A stretch of 64,000 nucleotides of DNA from Nitrospirota bacterium. GTDB taxonomy: Bacteria; Nitrospirota; Thermodesulfovibrionia; Thermodesulfovibrionales; UBA6898. How positions within the stretch are numbered: the first letter of the stretch is position 1; the number at the start of each line of letters is the position of its first letter. Location: positions 1 to 64,000 of the forward strand of contig JAJZPM010000010.1 in the NCBI GenBank assembly GCA_021811105.1, written 5' to 3'. This document shows, piece by piece, positions 1-9,432 of the stretch. The position numbers and the translations under genes are program-made. Under the pieces are notes generated by a model. The model had not been told where the DNA came from and ran no database searches. It was given only the letters and a program-made list of their open reading frames with translations.

Positions 1-23
1 GGAAAAGGCATCCACAGAAGGCA

Positions 24-920
24 GTGGCAAAAATTTACAAAATATTGGGCGAGTGGGCCGGTTTTCTGAAATCAATGCCGAAAAAATCGGACTTTATACA
101 CAGACTCTATATAGTCTCTACGCCTATAGGAAACCTCGAAGATATTACCCTCAGGGCACTGCGCATTCTTAAGGAAGTAGATATCATCGCCGCGGAGGAT
201 ACGAGGCATACCCTCAAGCTACTCAGCCACTACGGCATCTCCAAACCGCTGATAAGCTACTGGGGAGAGAAGGAGAAGGTGAAGGCGGAAGAGGTGATGA
301 AGAGGCTCGGCTCCGGACAGTCGGTTGCGCTGGTATCCGATGCGGGAACGCCCGGGATATCGGACCCCGGCAGCGTGGTGATAAGGAGGGCGCTGGCTGA
401 AGGGATTCCGGTTGTGCCGGTCCCAGGCCCGACTGCAATTATCGCCGCGCTTACCCTGTCCGGTTTTTCGGCTGAAGAGTTTGTTTTTTCCGGGTTCCTG
501 CCGGCAAGGCAGGCACAGAGAAAGAAGGCCCTTACGGATTTGGCATTCGAAAAAAGGACCATCGTGCTGTATGAATCTCCCCATCGGCTTCTTGAATCAA
601 TGGCCGATATGGCGGAGATTTTCGGTACGAGAAGGGCGACGGTCGTGAAAGAGATCACGAAGATCCACGAGGAGGTCATACGGGGGGCCGTGGCCGAAGT
701 GTATGCACGTCTCCGGGAGACGAAAATCGTGGGGGAGTATGTGGTTGTCATCGAGGGAAGACAAGAAGGGAAAGGCATGCGGCGGGAGGAAGACGCGCTG
801 GGCGAAATCGCCCAGCTGATGAAGAAGGGGTTGGGGAGGAAAGAGGCGGTCAAACGCATTGCGGAGCAGTACGGCCTGTCAAAAAAAGAACTCTACGACC
901 GCAGCCTCGAAGGAAAGTGA
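24..920 (+). CDS. rsmI: 16S rRNA (cytidine-2'-O)-methyltransferase RsmI
   Basis: LYIVSTPIGNLEDITLRAL...AAEDTRHTLKLLSHYGI and SDAGTPGISDPG motifs; true start may be the internal ATG near 75 (MPKKSDF). Confidence 0.95.
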   Translation: MAKIYKILGEWAGFLKSMPKKSDFIHRLYIVSTPIGNLEDITLRALRILKEVDIIAAEDTRHTLKLLSHYGISKPLISYWGEKEKVKAEEVMKRLGSGQSVALVSDAGTPGISDPGSVVIRRALAEGIPVVPVPGPTAIIAALTLSGFSAEEFVFSGFLPARQAQRKKALTDLAFEKRTIVLYESPHRLLESMADMAEIFGTRRATVVKEITKIHEEVIRGAVAEVYARLRETKIVGEYVVVIEGRQEGKGMRREEDALGEIAQLMKKGLGRKEAVKRIAEQYGLSKKELYDRSLEGK

Positions 921-962
921 TTTCCGGAATTCGTCGCTTGGCACTGCTCAGCGGAATCTTTC

Positions 963-1130
963 AACCTAAAAAAGGCAGATCCTTTACCACGAAGGCACAG
1001 AGACATAGAGAAAACAACAATTTGCCGTAAAATTTCGGGGCACCATCGAGGTGATTGGTACATTCAGGAGTTTTCTCTTTTTTTTCAACTCTGTGCCTCC
1101 GAGTCTCTGTGGTTAACTGCTTTTTCCAGG
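963..1130. repeat. 168-bp dispersed intergenic repeat, copy 1, imperfect palindrome (ACCACGAAGGCACAGAG...CTCTGTGCCTCCGAGTCTCTGTGGT)
   Basis: Matches 35133-35301 with 2 substitutions and 1 indel in a T run by direct reading. Confidence 0.95.
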
Positions 1131-1271
1131 TTCAAATATGATTTCTCCCGCGTAAATTTCTTGACTTTGTTTTTTGCGGTCTGTATTCTAAATTTCAAAA
1201 AAAGAGGCGCCGGTGGTCCGGCAGGTGCGCGAAAATATTTCTTTACTCATACCATACTTAAGGGGGGCATT

Positions 1272-2642
1272 ATGAAAGGACTTTTCGGCAGAGGAGCAAA
1301 GGCGGCCGTTGTCGTGGCGGCAGTATTGTTTTCCGCAGGATCGGCCCTTGGCGCCGGTTTCGCGCTGATCGAACAGGGGGTCGCCGGACTCGGCAACGCG
1401 TATGCGGGCGGGGCTGCCAGCGCGGACGACGCCACAACGATATTCTTCAACCCGGCGGGAATGACGAGAATTGCGAACCAGCAGGCAGTTGTCGGCGCTC
1501 ATCTCATTATGCCTACGGCCGCGTTCCACAATGAGGGTTCGACCCATGTCCTTCAGGCAAAGACGGGTGTGCCTCTTCTGGGCGGAAACGGCAGCGATGC
1601 CGGGGTTGCGAAGCTCGCGCCTAACTTCTACTATGTCAGAAAGATGGGTGACCGTCTCGCGCTCGGCTTGGGCGTGAACTCTCCTTTCGGCCTTGCGACC
1701 GATTACGAAAGCTCCTGGGTCGGCCGTTATCATGCCCTCGAGTCGGATGTCGTGACCGTAAATATCAATCCGTCGGTTGCATATAAAGTAATGGACCGGC
1801 TAAGCGTCGGCGGAGGCCTGGACATACAGTATATCAGCGCAACACTTTCCAACGCGATCGATTTCGGCACTCTCGATGCGGTGGGCGCGTTTCAGGCCCT
1901 GGGGCTCGCGCCAGGCGCTCTCAAGCTGGTCCCGCAGGCCGCAGACGGGTATGTGAGGGTCGAAGGTAATGACTGGTCCTTCGGGTATAACCTCGGCCTT
2001 CTGTATGAATTCAATGAGAATACTCGCGTCGGCGCGGCCTACCGTTCGAGCGTGAAGCATACCCTCAAGGGAGAAGCCGAATTCTCCGGCGTGCCTTCCG
2101 GACTCGCCCCCTTTCCGGTCTTCAAAAACGGCGGGGTTTCGGCGGACATCAAGCTCCCGGATTCTTTTTCTGTCAGCGTTGCCCACCGTATCACTCCGCA
2201 GTGGACTGTCATGGCCGACGTAACCTGGACTGACTGGAGTGTCTTCAACGAATTAAGGGTAAAATTCGACAATCCCGCGCAGGCGGATTCGGTCACGGTG
2301 ACCGACTGGAGGGACAGCTATCGGTATTCGCTCGGCGTGACGTATGCGCCTGGCGGAAGATGGACCTATCGTGCCGGCGTCGCATACGATGAAACGCCGA
2401 TTCCAGATACGCAGCACAGGACGCCCCGTATCCCCGACGGAAACCGTTTATGGACGGCTGCAGGTCTCGGGTATAAGATATCGAAGGTGATGACCGTCGA
2501 CGTCGGATACGCCCATCTGTTCATAAAAGATCCGGTGATAAACAAGACCCCCACGGGAGAGGATGCCACCCGGGGCGGGTTGAACGGCACATACGACGCC
2601 TATGTGAACATCGCGAGTGCCCAACTGACACTGAATTTCTAA
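1272..2642 (+). CDS. OmpP1/FadL/TodX-family outer membrane transport protein
   Basis: Signal peptide MKGLFGRGAKAAVVVAAVLFSAGSALGAGFALIEQGVAGLGNAYAG, then ATTIFFNPAGMTRI typical of FadL; ends in aromatic LTLNF; ATG at 1272 preferred over 1161. Confidence 0.9.
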   Translation: MKGLFGRGAKAAVVVAAVLFSAGSALGAGFALIEQGVAGLGNAYAGGAASADDATTIFFNPAGMTRIANQQAVVGAHLIMPTAAFHNEGSTHVLQAKTGVPLLGGNGSDAGVAKLAPNFYYVRKMGDRLALGLGVNSPFGLATDYESSWVGRYHALESDVVTVNINPSVAYKVMDRLSVGGGLDIQYISATLSNAIDFGTLDAVGAFQALGLAPGALKLVPQAADGYVRVEGNDWSFGYNLGLLYEFNENTRVGAAYRSSVKHTLKGEAEFSGVPSGLAPFPVFKNGGVSADIKLPDSFSVSVAHRITPQWTVMADVTWTDWSVFNELRVKFDNPAQADSVTVTDWRDSYRYSLGVTYAPGGRWTYRAGVAYDETPIPDTQHRTPRIPDGNRLWTAAGLGYKISKVMTVDVGYAHLFIKDPVINKTPTGEDATRGGLNGTYDAYVNIASAQLTLNF

Positions 2643-2842
2643 ACCCCGGGCAGGTGAACTATGCAGGGAAAGCATAAGCATACTCGGCGCCACGATTCAA
2701 CATGATGAAGAGAGAAGCGAATGTGCTGAAAAAGGTCCATAACCTGTCCTCCTCAGGCGGATCCGCCCGGGGCGGAAGGCTCCGCGCAGCCCCTGCATCT
2801 GGCAATATACTTTTTTATGCATGTCAGACAAGGTCAGATGTG

Positions 2843-2925
2843 CGCTTGCGTGATCACAATCTATTTTTGCCGAATTTATGGACTTTTTCAGTATGTTCGA
2901 CTTCTCCTTAACGCAACCATAAGAC
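2843..2925. repeat. Degenerate dispersed repeat family R2, copy (TGATCACAATCTATTTTTGCCGAATTTATGGACTTTTTCAGTATGTTCGA)
   Basis: Aligns by eye with 37661-37740, 55026-55066 and 59090-59151. Confidence 0.65.
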
Positions 2926-2927
2926 GA

Positions 2928-4496
2928 ATGCTCCTGCACCGGCATTTTATAAGAATCGCGAAGAAGTACAGTAGTAAGCCGGCCATCATCGACCGGATGG
3001 CGGACAAGAAGATCACTTATTCGAAGGCGCTTATCGCATCTCTGGCCTTTGCCGAGAAGTTCAAGGGCTTCGAGAAGGGATACATCGGAATCATGGTCCC
3101 CACGTCTGCCGGGTGCTGCCTTGCGGTCCTCGGCGCGCTTATGAGCGGCAGGACACCCGTCATGATCAACTACTCCACCGGTGCCGCCCGCAATGCCGAA
3201 TATGCCCGGAAGAAGTGCGGCTTCAGGACAATTATTACATCGAAGGCGCTTCTCGAGAAGATCGACTGTCCCGTCGTCGAAGGTATGGTATTCATCGAGG
3301 ACATTGCGGCGGGGATTTCGGCCGGGGACAAAATAAAGTGCGCACTTATCTCAAAGCTTCCCGTACCGCTTATCCTCAGGAGCGTGCATGCCGGGAAGGA
3401 GGACGACGATGCGGTGGTGCTTTTCACGAGCGGGAGCGAAAAAGACCCGAAGGCGGTGCAGCTAACTCACCGCAATATTTCCTCGAATATCAGGAGCTTC
3501 AGCGAGGTCGTCACGATTTCGAGCAGGGACAGCATACTCGCAAATCTCCCCCTGTTTCATGTCTTCGGCCTTACGGTCAACATGTGGACGCCTCTATACC
3601 ACGGGATGACGGTCGTCACCTATGCCAACCCGCTCGATTACCGGATGATATGCGAGATCGTGAAGGATGAGGCCCCTACGATCATGGTAGGCACCCCGAG
3701 TTTCCTTTGGGGATACCTCCGCAAGTCCGAACCCGGCGACTTTCGGAGCCTGCGTCTCGTCGTCTGCGGTGCGGACAAATGTCCCGACGCGCTCCGGGAA
3801 GAGTTCATCAAGAAACACGGTATCACGGTGTACGAGGGCTACGGGACTACGGAGACTTCCCCGGTGATCTCGACCAACACGCCTGACAACCACAGACCCG
3901 GAAGTATCGGGAGGGTGCTCCCAGGGGTGAAAGTGAGAATCGAAAATTACGAAACCGGCGAGGACTGCCGACCCGGAGAGACCGGCAGGATACTGGTGAA
4001 GGGCGACCTTGTGATGAAAGGGTACTTCGATGACTTCGAGGAGACGTCTATGCGCGTACGCCACGGTTGGTATGACACCGGAGATATGGGGTATCTCGAT
4101 GAAGAAGGGTTTCTCTGGCATGCGGGGAGGTTGAAACGGTTCATCAAGATCGGGGGGGAGATGGTCTCTCTCGTGAGGGTGGAAAATGTCATGGAGCGGT
4201 TCTTACCCGAGGACGTCTCTTGTTGCGTGGTCGAGGTCCCGGATGCGCTCAAGGGCGCGAGAATCGTTGCGGCGGTGACGCAGCAGATAGACGAAAAGAA
4301 GATGCTCAAGAAGATGGCTGCGCATCTTCCGAATATTGCGCTGCCGAAGCAGATCATGGTGATCGAGGAGCTTCCGAAGATGGGCAGCGGGAAGATCGAT
4401 TTCAGGACAGTGACCGAGATGGTAAACGACATGGTGAAAAAGGAGAGCGGCGACAGCGCCGAGGGCAGGCGTGCTGAAAAACGCCATAGGACTTGA
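2928..4496 (+). CDS. AMP-dependent synthetase / acyl-CoA (acyl-ACP) ligase
   Basis: VVLFTSGSEKDPKAVQLTHRN, YEGYGTTETSPV, GWYDTGDMGYLDEEGFLWHAGRLKRFIKIGGEMV ANL-superfamily motifs; start moved to 2928 because the upstream part of the ORF lies in a repeat. Confidence 0.9.
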   Translation: MLLHRHFIRIAKKYSSKPAIIDRMADKKITYSKALIASLAFAEKFKGFEKGYIGIMVPTSAGCCLAVLGALMSGRTPVMINYSTGAARNAEYARKKCGFRTIITSKALLEKIDCPVVEGMVFIEDIAAGISAGDKIKCALISKLPVPLILRSVHAGKEDDDAVVLFTSGSEKDPKAVQLTHRNISSNIRSFSEVVTISSRDSILANLPLFHVFGLTVNMWTPLYHGMTVVTYANPLDYRMICEIVKDEAPTIMVGTPSFLWGYLRKSEPGDFRSLRLVVCGADKCPDALREEFIKKHGITVYEGYGTTETSPVISTNTPDNHRPGSIGRVLPGVKVRIENYETGEDCRPGETGRILVKGDLVMKGYFDDFEETSMRVRHGWYDTGDMGYLDEEGFLWHAGRLKRFIKIGGEMVSLVRVENVMERFLPEDVSCCVVEVPDALKGARIVAAVTQQIDEKKMLKKMAAHLPNIALPKQIMVIEELPKMGSGKIDFRTVTEMVNDMVKKESGDSAEGRRAEKRHRT

Positions 4497-4572
4497 TTTT
4501 GACGCGCGCAAGACCATCCCGGCGGATGTCTTGCGCTATGCATACTCTTTTATAAAAGAATAGTGGGGGAAT

Positions 4573-5139
4573 ATGGCGGGACCGGTACTCAGTGCGGCGA
4601 TCGTTCTTTTTTTCTTTTGGATGGTCTTCATCTATAACCGGCTCGTGAGACTGCGCAACGACGTCGGGAGCGCTTGGAGCCAGATCGACGTCCAGTTGAA
4701 ACGGCGGCACGACCTGATCCCTAATATCGTTGCCGCGGTAAAGGGCTACATGGATTTCGAGCGGGACACACTCGAACGGGTAGTTTCTGCGAGGGCCGCG
4801 GCTGCGGCCGCGGTGGGGGTCCATGAAAAGGCCGTCTCAGAGGGCCGTTTGACCGGGACTATAGACCGGCTCTTTATGGTTATGGAAAACTATCCGGTCC
4901 TCAAGAGCAGCGAAAATGTCATGCAGCTTCAGGAGGAACTCGTCTCGACCGAAAACCGCATCGCCTTTGCACGCCAGTTCTACAACGACCTCGTCGCTAA
5001 TTACAGGACGAAGCTCGATGTATTTCCGGACAATATCATTGCCTCCTTCTTTTCATTTCAGGGTGCGGAATACTTTTCAGCCGGAGAGGAAGACAGGGCA
5101 CTGCCCTCAAGAGGAGTGGGCATGCGGAGGAACGACTAG
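4573..5139 (+). CDS. LemA family protein
   Basis: N-terminal TM, then YNRLVRLRNDVGSAWSQIDVQLKRRHDLIPNIVAAVKGY. Confidence 0.93.
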   Translation: MAGPVLSAAIVLFFFWMVFIYNRLVRLRNDVGSAWSQIDVQLKRRHDLIPNIVAAVKGYMDFERDTLERVVSARAAAAAAVGVHEKAVSEGRLTGTIDRLFMVMENYPVLKSSENVMQLQEELVSTENRIAFARQFYNDLVANYRTKLDVFPDNIIASFFSFQGAEYFSAGEEDRALPSRGVGMRRND

Positions 5140-5169
5140 AGGGCGCATGGTGCGCAACGGGGATTTCGT

Positions 5170-6780
5170 ATGCCGCTGACATTTATCGACATTGAGAGAC
5201 AGAAGAGCTGGAGGATCACCGCGCTCTTTGCCTTTCTCGCGGTGCTCTACTTTATATTTGCGTTTATCTTGTTTCAGGCCATGGTCTGTTATGTCCCCGG
5301 CGTTGCCGTGGGTGGCTCCTTCTTCATCCTGAGCAGCCCGAGATTCGTGGCCGCCGTGGCATTCTCCGCGCTCTTAATCGCGTCGGTGCACTTCTTGATG
5401 TCCGGGCTCATCGCGGTCCGGCAGGTCGTCGAACAGATAGGCGCGAAGGACCCCGATCCCGAAGACGGCATTCACAGGCAGCTTATTAATATTGCCGAGG
5501 AGATCCGGATTGCTTCAGGGGGGAGGAAAAGGATAAGATGCATGGTCATCCCTACCTTGTCTGCTAACGCCCTTGCCGTTGCAGACCTCAGGGGAGAGGC
5601 AGTGATAGCGATAACCGAGGGGCTGTTGTCGCGGCTTACAAGACCCCAGATCGAGGCGGTCATGGCGCACGAGGCGTACCACGTGCTTTCCGGCGATTGC
5701 CTCGAAACTTCGCTCGCCACGAGCTTCTTCGGGATGTATGCGTCCGCGCTCGACAGCCTAAGGTCCGGACTCGCGGAGGAGCCCAGGGCATGGCCGGTCG
5801 CCGCGGTTTTCTGGGTGCTCGTGAAATTCGCGACGGCGGTCAATATGTTCATCTCCCGGGAACGGGAATACCGGGCGGATGCAGGGGCGGTGCGCATGAC
5901 GCGCAATCCCCTTGCGCTTGCGGAGGCCCTCGACATTATCGGGAAGAGGTGGTCCGGGACCGGCCTCATCAGCGACGGCCTCGAAATGCTCTGCATCAGC
6001 AGCCCCCGCATCTCCGACCACGACGAGTCGGAGGGGTGGTGGGACGATCTCATGTCCACCCATCCGCCGATCAGAAGGCGGATCGCTATCCTCCTCGGAA
6101 TGGCGCACGTAAGCGCCTCCGTCCTTGCAAAAAAAGAAACGGCAAAGCCGGCTGCGCAGACGGATCCTGCGGAGCCGCTTTACTATGCCCTCGATCCCGA
6201 TAACGTCTGGCTTGGTCCCTTTCGCGTTGCGGAGCTTGCCGCGTTTTCGTGGTTTTCTCCGAAAACGTGGATGAGCACTGAGGCCGGGGGAAGGGCTGCG
6301 CGGGCTTCTGCGCTCGGCATTTCCGACACTCTATTCGGCGGCCTTGGGCAGGCAGAAGGGCATGCGGACATGCGCTGCCCTTCCTGCAGGCAGCCGCTTG
6401 CTATGGTCCCCTATGAACGGACGACGATATTTCAATGCGCCTTCTGCGGGGGAACACTCGTCGAAAATGACAAACTCCAGAGGGTCCTCGCAAGAAATGA
6501 AGGGGACTGCAGCGAGAGGATCATTTCACTTGTGAGGGCAGTGACCGCGGACAATCAGAGGAGCCTCGCGATTAGAAAATTGAGGCAGCTCGACAGGAGA
6601 AAAGAGCCTCCTACGCTTTGCCCGAAGTGCGGCAGACCGATGTTTAGGGCGTTCTACAGCTATGCCTATCTCCTCGAGATCGACAAGTGCGGCATCTGCG
6701 GCGTGACCTGGTTCGACCCGGAGGAACTGGAGATGCTTCGGTGCATCATCGAAAACAGGATTACACCGAGGATAGACTAA
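5170..6780 (+). CDS. M48-family membrane metalloprotease with C-terminal TFIIB-like zinc-ribbon domains
   Basis: HEAYH zinc motif in EAVMAHEAYHVLSGDC, EREYRADAGAV; C-terminal CPSCRQPL...CAFCGGTL and CPKCGRPM...DKCGICGVTWFDPEELE. Confidence 0.9.
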   Translation: MPLTFIDIERQKSWRITALFAFLAVLYFIFAFILFQAMVCYVPGVAVGGSFFILSSPRFVAAVAFSALLIASVHFLMSGLIAVRQVVEQIGAKDPDPEDGIHRQLINIAEEIRIASGGRKRIRCMVIPTLSANALAVADLRGEAVIAITEGLLSRLTRPQIEAVMAHEAYHVLSGDCLETSLATSFFGMYASALDSLRSGLAEEPRAWPVAAVFWVLVKFATAVNMFISREREYRADAGAVRMTRNPLALAEALDIIGKRWSGTGLISDGLEMLCISSPRISDHDESEGWWDDLMSTHPPIRRRIAILLGMAHVSASVLAKKETAKPAAQTDPAEPLYYALDPDNVWLGPFRVAELAAFSWFSPKTWMSTEAGGRAARASALGISDTLFGGLGQAEGHADMRCPSCRQPLAMVPYERTTIFQCAFCGGTLVENDKLQRVLARNEGDCSERIISLVRAVTADNQRSLAIRKLRQLDRRKEPPTLCPKCGRPMFRAFYSYAYLLEIDKCGICGVTWFDPEELEMLRCIIENRITPRID

Positions 6781-6921
6781 CCAACTATGTCTTAACCCGA
6801 AGACACTGCTACTCAAAAGATCCGTTTACTTTTCTTGTCCCGCTCGTTTTAGGGTATTATAACAAAACATCCTGGAAGTACTCTCTTGAATAAATAAACG
6901 GATCCTGTAAGGAGAGCGATT

Positions 6922-8043
6922 ATGTCAAAAATCTATTTTGCGTCTGCACGGGTGAAGAAATGGAGATACGAAGACAGCATGCCGGGGAAGCTCGATCGGC
7001 TACTGAAAGAGATAGGCCTGATGAATTACTTCAGCCCCGATGAATGGGTGGCAGTCAAGACCCATTTCGGCTCGGAGGGAGCGCACAGGATCGTGAGGCC
7101 GACATTCCTGCGGAAGGTCGTCGATGGCCTAAGGAGGATAGGCGCCAAGCCCTTTATTACGGACACGGTGAGAATAAAGGGCCTCGACTATCTCGATGTC
7201 GCCAACCAAAACGGGATAAACCATCTCTCTGTCGGCGCGCCGGTGGTGATTGCCGACGGGCTCTACGGCAACGACAATATCATGGTGAAGGCCGGCGAGT
7301 TGCTCGGCGAGGTGGCAGTCGCCTCTTTGATTCACGACGTCCCCGCCATGGTTGTCTGTTCCCACGTGAAGGGACACATCAATGCGGGATACGCAGGGGC
7401 GATCAAGAACCTCGCGATGGGAGGGGTCAGCGCCTACCACCGCACCTGCGGCTGGAAGTGCGGCAGGGGGGCGATGCACGCGATAGGAGAGGGCGAGCTC
7501 GTCTGGAGCCAGGAAAAATGTGAACTCTGCTTTCAGTGCAGGGACATCTGTCCGAAGGACGCCATCAGCTTCAGCGGGGACGAACTTGTATGGGAGGGGG
7601 ACAACTGCTGGAGGTGCGGCAGGTGCGAGAGGGTATGCCAGTCGGAATCCCTCACCATGCCGGGCAACAGCGAACGGTTCCTGAGGTCTCTTGCCGAGGC
7701 CGCGTCGGCAGTCATGAGCACCTTTGGACAAAAGAAGATCATTTTTATCAATTTTCTCACCGAGATCCAGCCTGAATGCGACTGTATGCCGGCTGCCGAT
7801 GTCCCGGTCATGCAGGACGCGGGGATAATGGTCTCCGACGACCTCGTATCGATCGAGCAGGCGAGCATAGACATGTTGCTCAAGTCCAAAGCCTTGCCCG
7901 GTTCACTTGCGGTAGACAAACATGCAGCGGTGGGTGGGGATGTTCTCATGCATCTTCACAATGTCCCTTATCAATTGCAGGTCGATGAAGCTTCGCGGCT
8001 CGGGCTGGGCAACCGGCAATACGATCTGATCGATGTCGGCTAG
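6922..8043 (+). CDS. DUF362 domain protein with 4Fe-4S ferredoxin motifs
   Basis: VKTHFGSEGAHRIVRPTF and CELCFQCRDICPKDAI...CWRCGRCERVCQSESL. Confidence 0.9.
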   Translation: MSKIYFASARVKKWRYEDSMPGKLDRLLKEIGLMNYFSPDEWVAVKTHFGSEGAHRIVRPTFLRKVVDGLRRIGAKPFITDTVRIKGLDYLDVANQNGINHLSVGAPVVIADGLYGNDNIMVKAGELLGEVAVASLIHDVPAMVVCSHVKGHINAGYAGAIKNLAMGGVSAYHRTCGWKCGRGAMHAIGEGELVWSQEKCELCFQCRDICPKDAISFSGDELVWEGDNCWRCGRCERVCQSESLTMPGNSERFLRSLAEAASAVMSTFGQKKIIFINFLTEIQPECDCMPAADVPVMQDAGIMVSDDLVSIEQASIDMLLKSKALPGSLAVDKHAAVGGDVLMHLHNVPYQLQVDEASRLGLGNRQYDLIDVG

Positions 8044-8052
8044 AAAAAAAGT

Positions 8053-8081
8053 GCTGCTGCCCGTGGGATGTGGGCAGCAGC
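8053..8081 (-). terminator. Rho-independent terminator-like hairpin on the minus strand
   Basis: Perfect 10-bp stem GCTGCTGCCC/GGGCAGCAGC; on the minus strand it is followed by ACTTTTTTT. Confidence 0.75.
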
Positions 8082-8320
8082 TTAGGGGAGGTAACGAGGC
8101 GCTTAATGATTATATGAAACCATGCTTTATGGATATTGTCAAGCAAAAAAAGTAGGTCACTTATAAATTCTAATTTTAGAAACTCTAGGGGTATTAAGTG
8201 GGCAACCTGATGCAGTATATGTAGAAATGCCTTATAAACAAAAGAGAAATCGGCCTAAGAAGGTATGTGGACAAGCCTTGCTCAGGGTGCCAAGATCCTC
8301 TTTAGACAGCGTTTCTTATA

Positions 8321-9197
8321 TCATCCCTTGTAGAATCCGTAGTTATTTCCGCCTGCTTCTTTGATCTGGTACATTGCCGAGTCGGCTTTTTTCAGCAGGA
8401 TGTCGACGTTGTCTCCGTCTGTAGGATACACGCTTATGCCGATGCTGCAACTTACCCAGCAGGTGTGTCCCTGGAGGTTGAAGGAGGGCGAAAGAGAGTC
8501 GAGAATCCTCGCCGCGATCACGGCGGCGTCATCTGCCTTGTTGATCGTAGCCGTGACGATGAACTCATCACCTGATATCCTTGCGACGGTTTCGGACTTG
8601 CGCAGGCCATCCGACAATCTTGCGGCGATCTCTTGCAAAAGAAGATCTCCCGAAGTGTGGCCAAAGGAATCATTGATCATCTTGAAGTTGTCCACGTCCA
8701 GAAAAAGGAGCGCAAACATGTGAGGGAATCTCTTCGCATGTTCCAGTGCTTGGGTCGTCCTGTCGAGGAACATTTTTCGGTTGGGCAGGCCGGTGAGGGC
8801 GTCGAAAAAAGCGAGGTCCTGAAGATCGTACATCCTGTTCCGGTCGCGGATCATTCTCTGCAGGCGAGCGGAAAATTCTGCCAGGGTGAATGGCTTCCTG
8901 ATAAAATCGCTGGCGCCGGAGCGTATGGCATCTTCTTCTGAATACTCGGAGGTGAACGCCGTCATGACCATTACGGTGACCTCCGGATGCTTTCTTATGA
9001 GTTCTTCTGTGAGCGCTATGCCATTCATCCCGGGCATCCGTAATCACGATGTCGAATACGTCGCTTTCGGCTTTTTCAAGCGCACTCTTGCCGTTGGATG
9101 CGGTTTCGCACCGGTATCCCTTCGAGATCAGGAATAAATCGAGCAGTTTCGTAATCTGGTCGTCGTCGACGACCAGTATCTTGTTCACCGGAGGCAT
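8321..9197 (-). pseudogene. Response regulator receiver + GGDEF (SGDEF) diguanylate cyclase-like gene, frameshifted in the receiver
   Basis: Frame 1 MPPVNKILVVDDDQ...DVFDIVITDA joins frame 2 MPGMNGIALTEELIRKHPE...ARISGDEFIV across a break near 9030-9045. Confidence 0.8.
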
Positions 9198-9389
9198 GCT
9201 GCTCCGCGCTTTGTCGGATTTGATCTCTGCCGCCACGATATATGTTTCACTCCTTTCTCCCAAAATGCGCCCCGCTTTTTCCCGATCCCTTGCCACGCGT
9301 GTCGTACCCGGTAAATGTCCCGGCGATTTTCGGCGTCAGGCATCATTTCCCGGTCTTCGCGCTGCGCTTACCCTTTGATTCAATTGTAG

Positions 9390-9419
9390 TTGATCTGTTG
9401 TAATTTACAATGATATTTA
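9390..9419 (+). promoter_or_regulatory. Putative sigma70-type promoter (TTGATC-18-TATTTA) with internal palindrome TTGTAATTTACAA (9398-9410)
   Basis: Motif reading upstream of the Crp/Fnr-family gene. Confidence 0.45.
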
Positions 9420-9432
9420 TTATGCTACCCCT

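Noticed and set aside
2817-2927. N-terminal 37 residues of the acyl-CoA ligase ORF
   Set aside because: They lie within repeat R2 and resemble the spurious ORF at 59026-59229; the ATG at 2928 is more credible.
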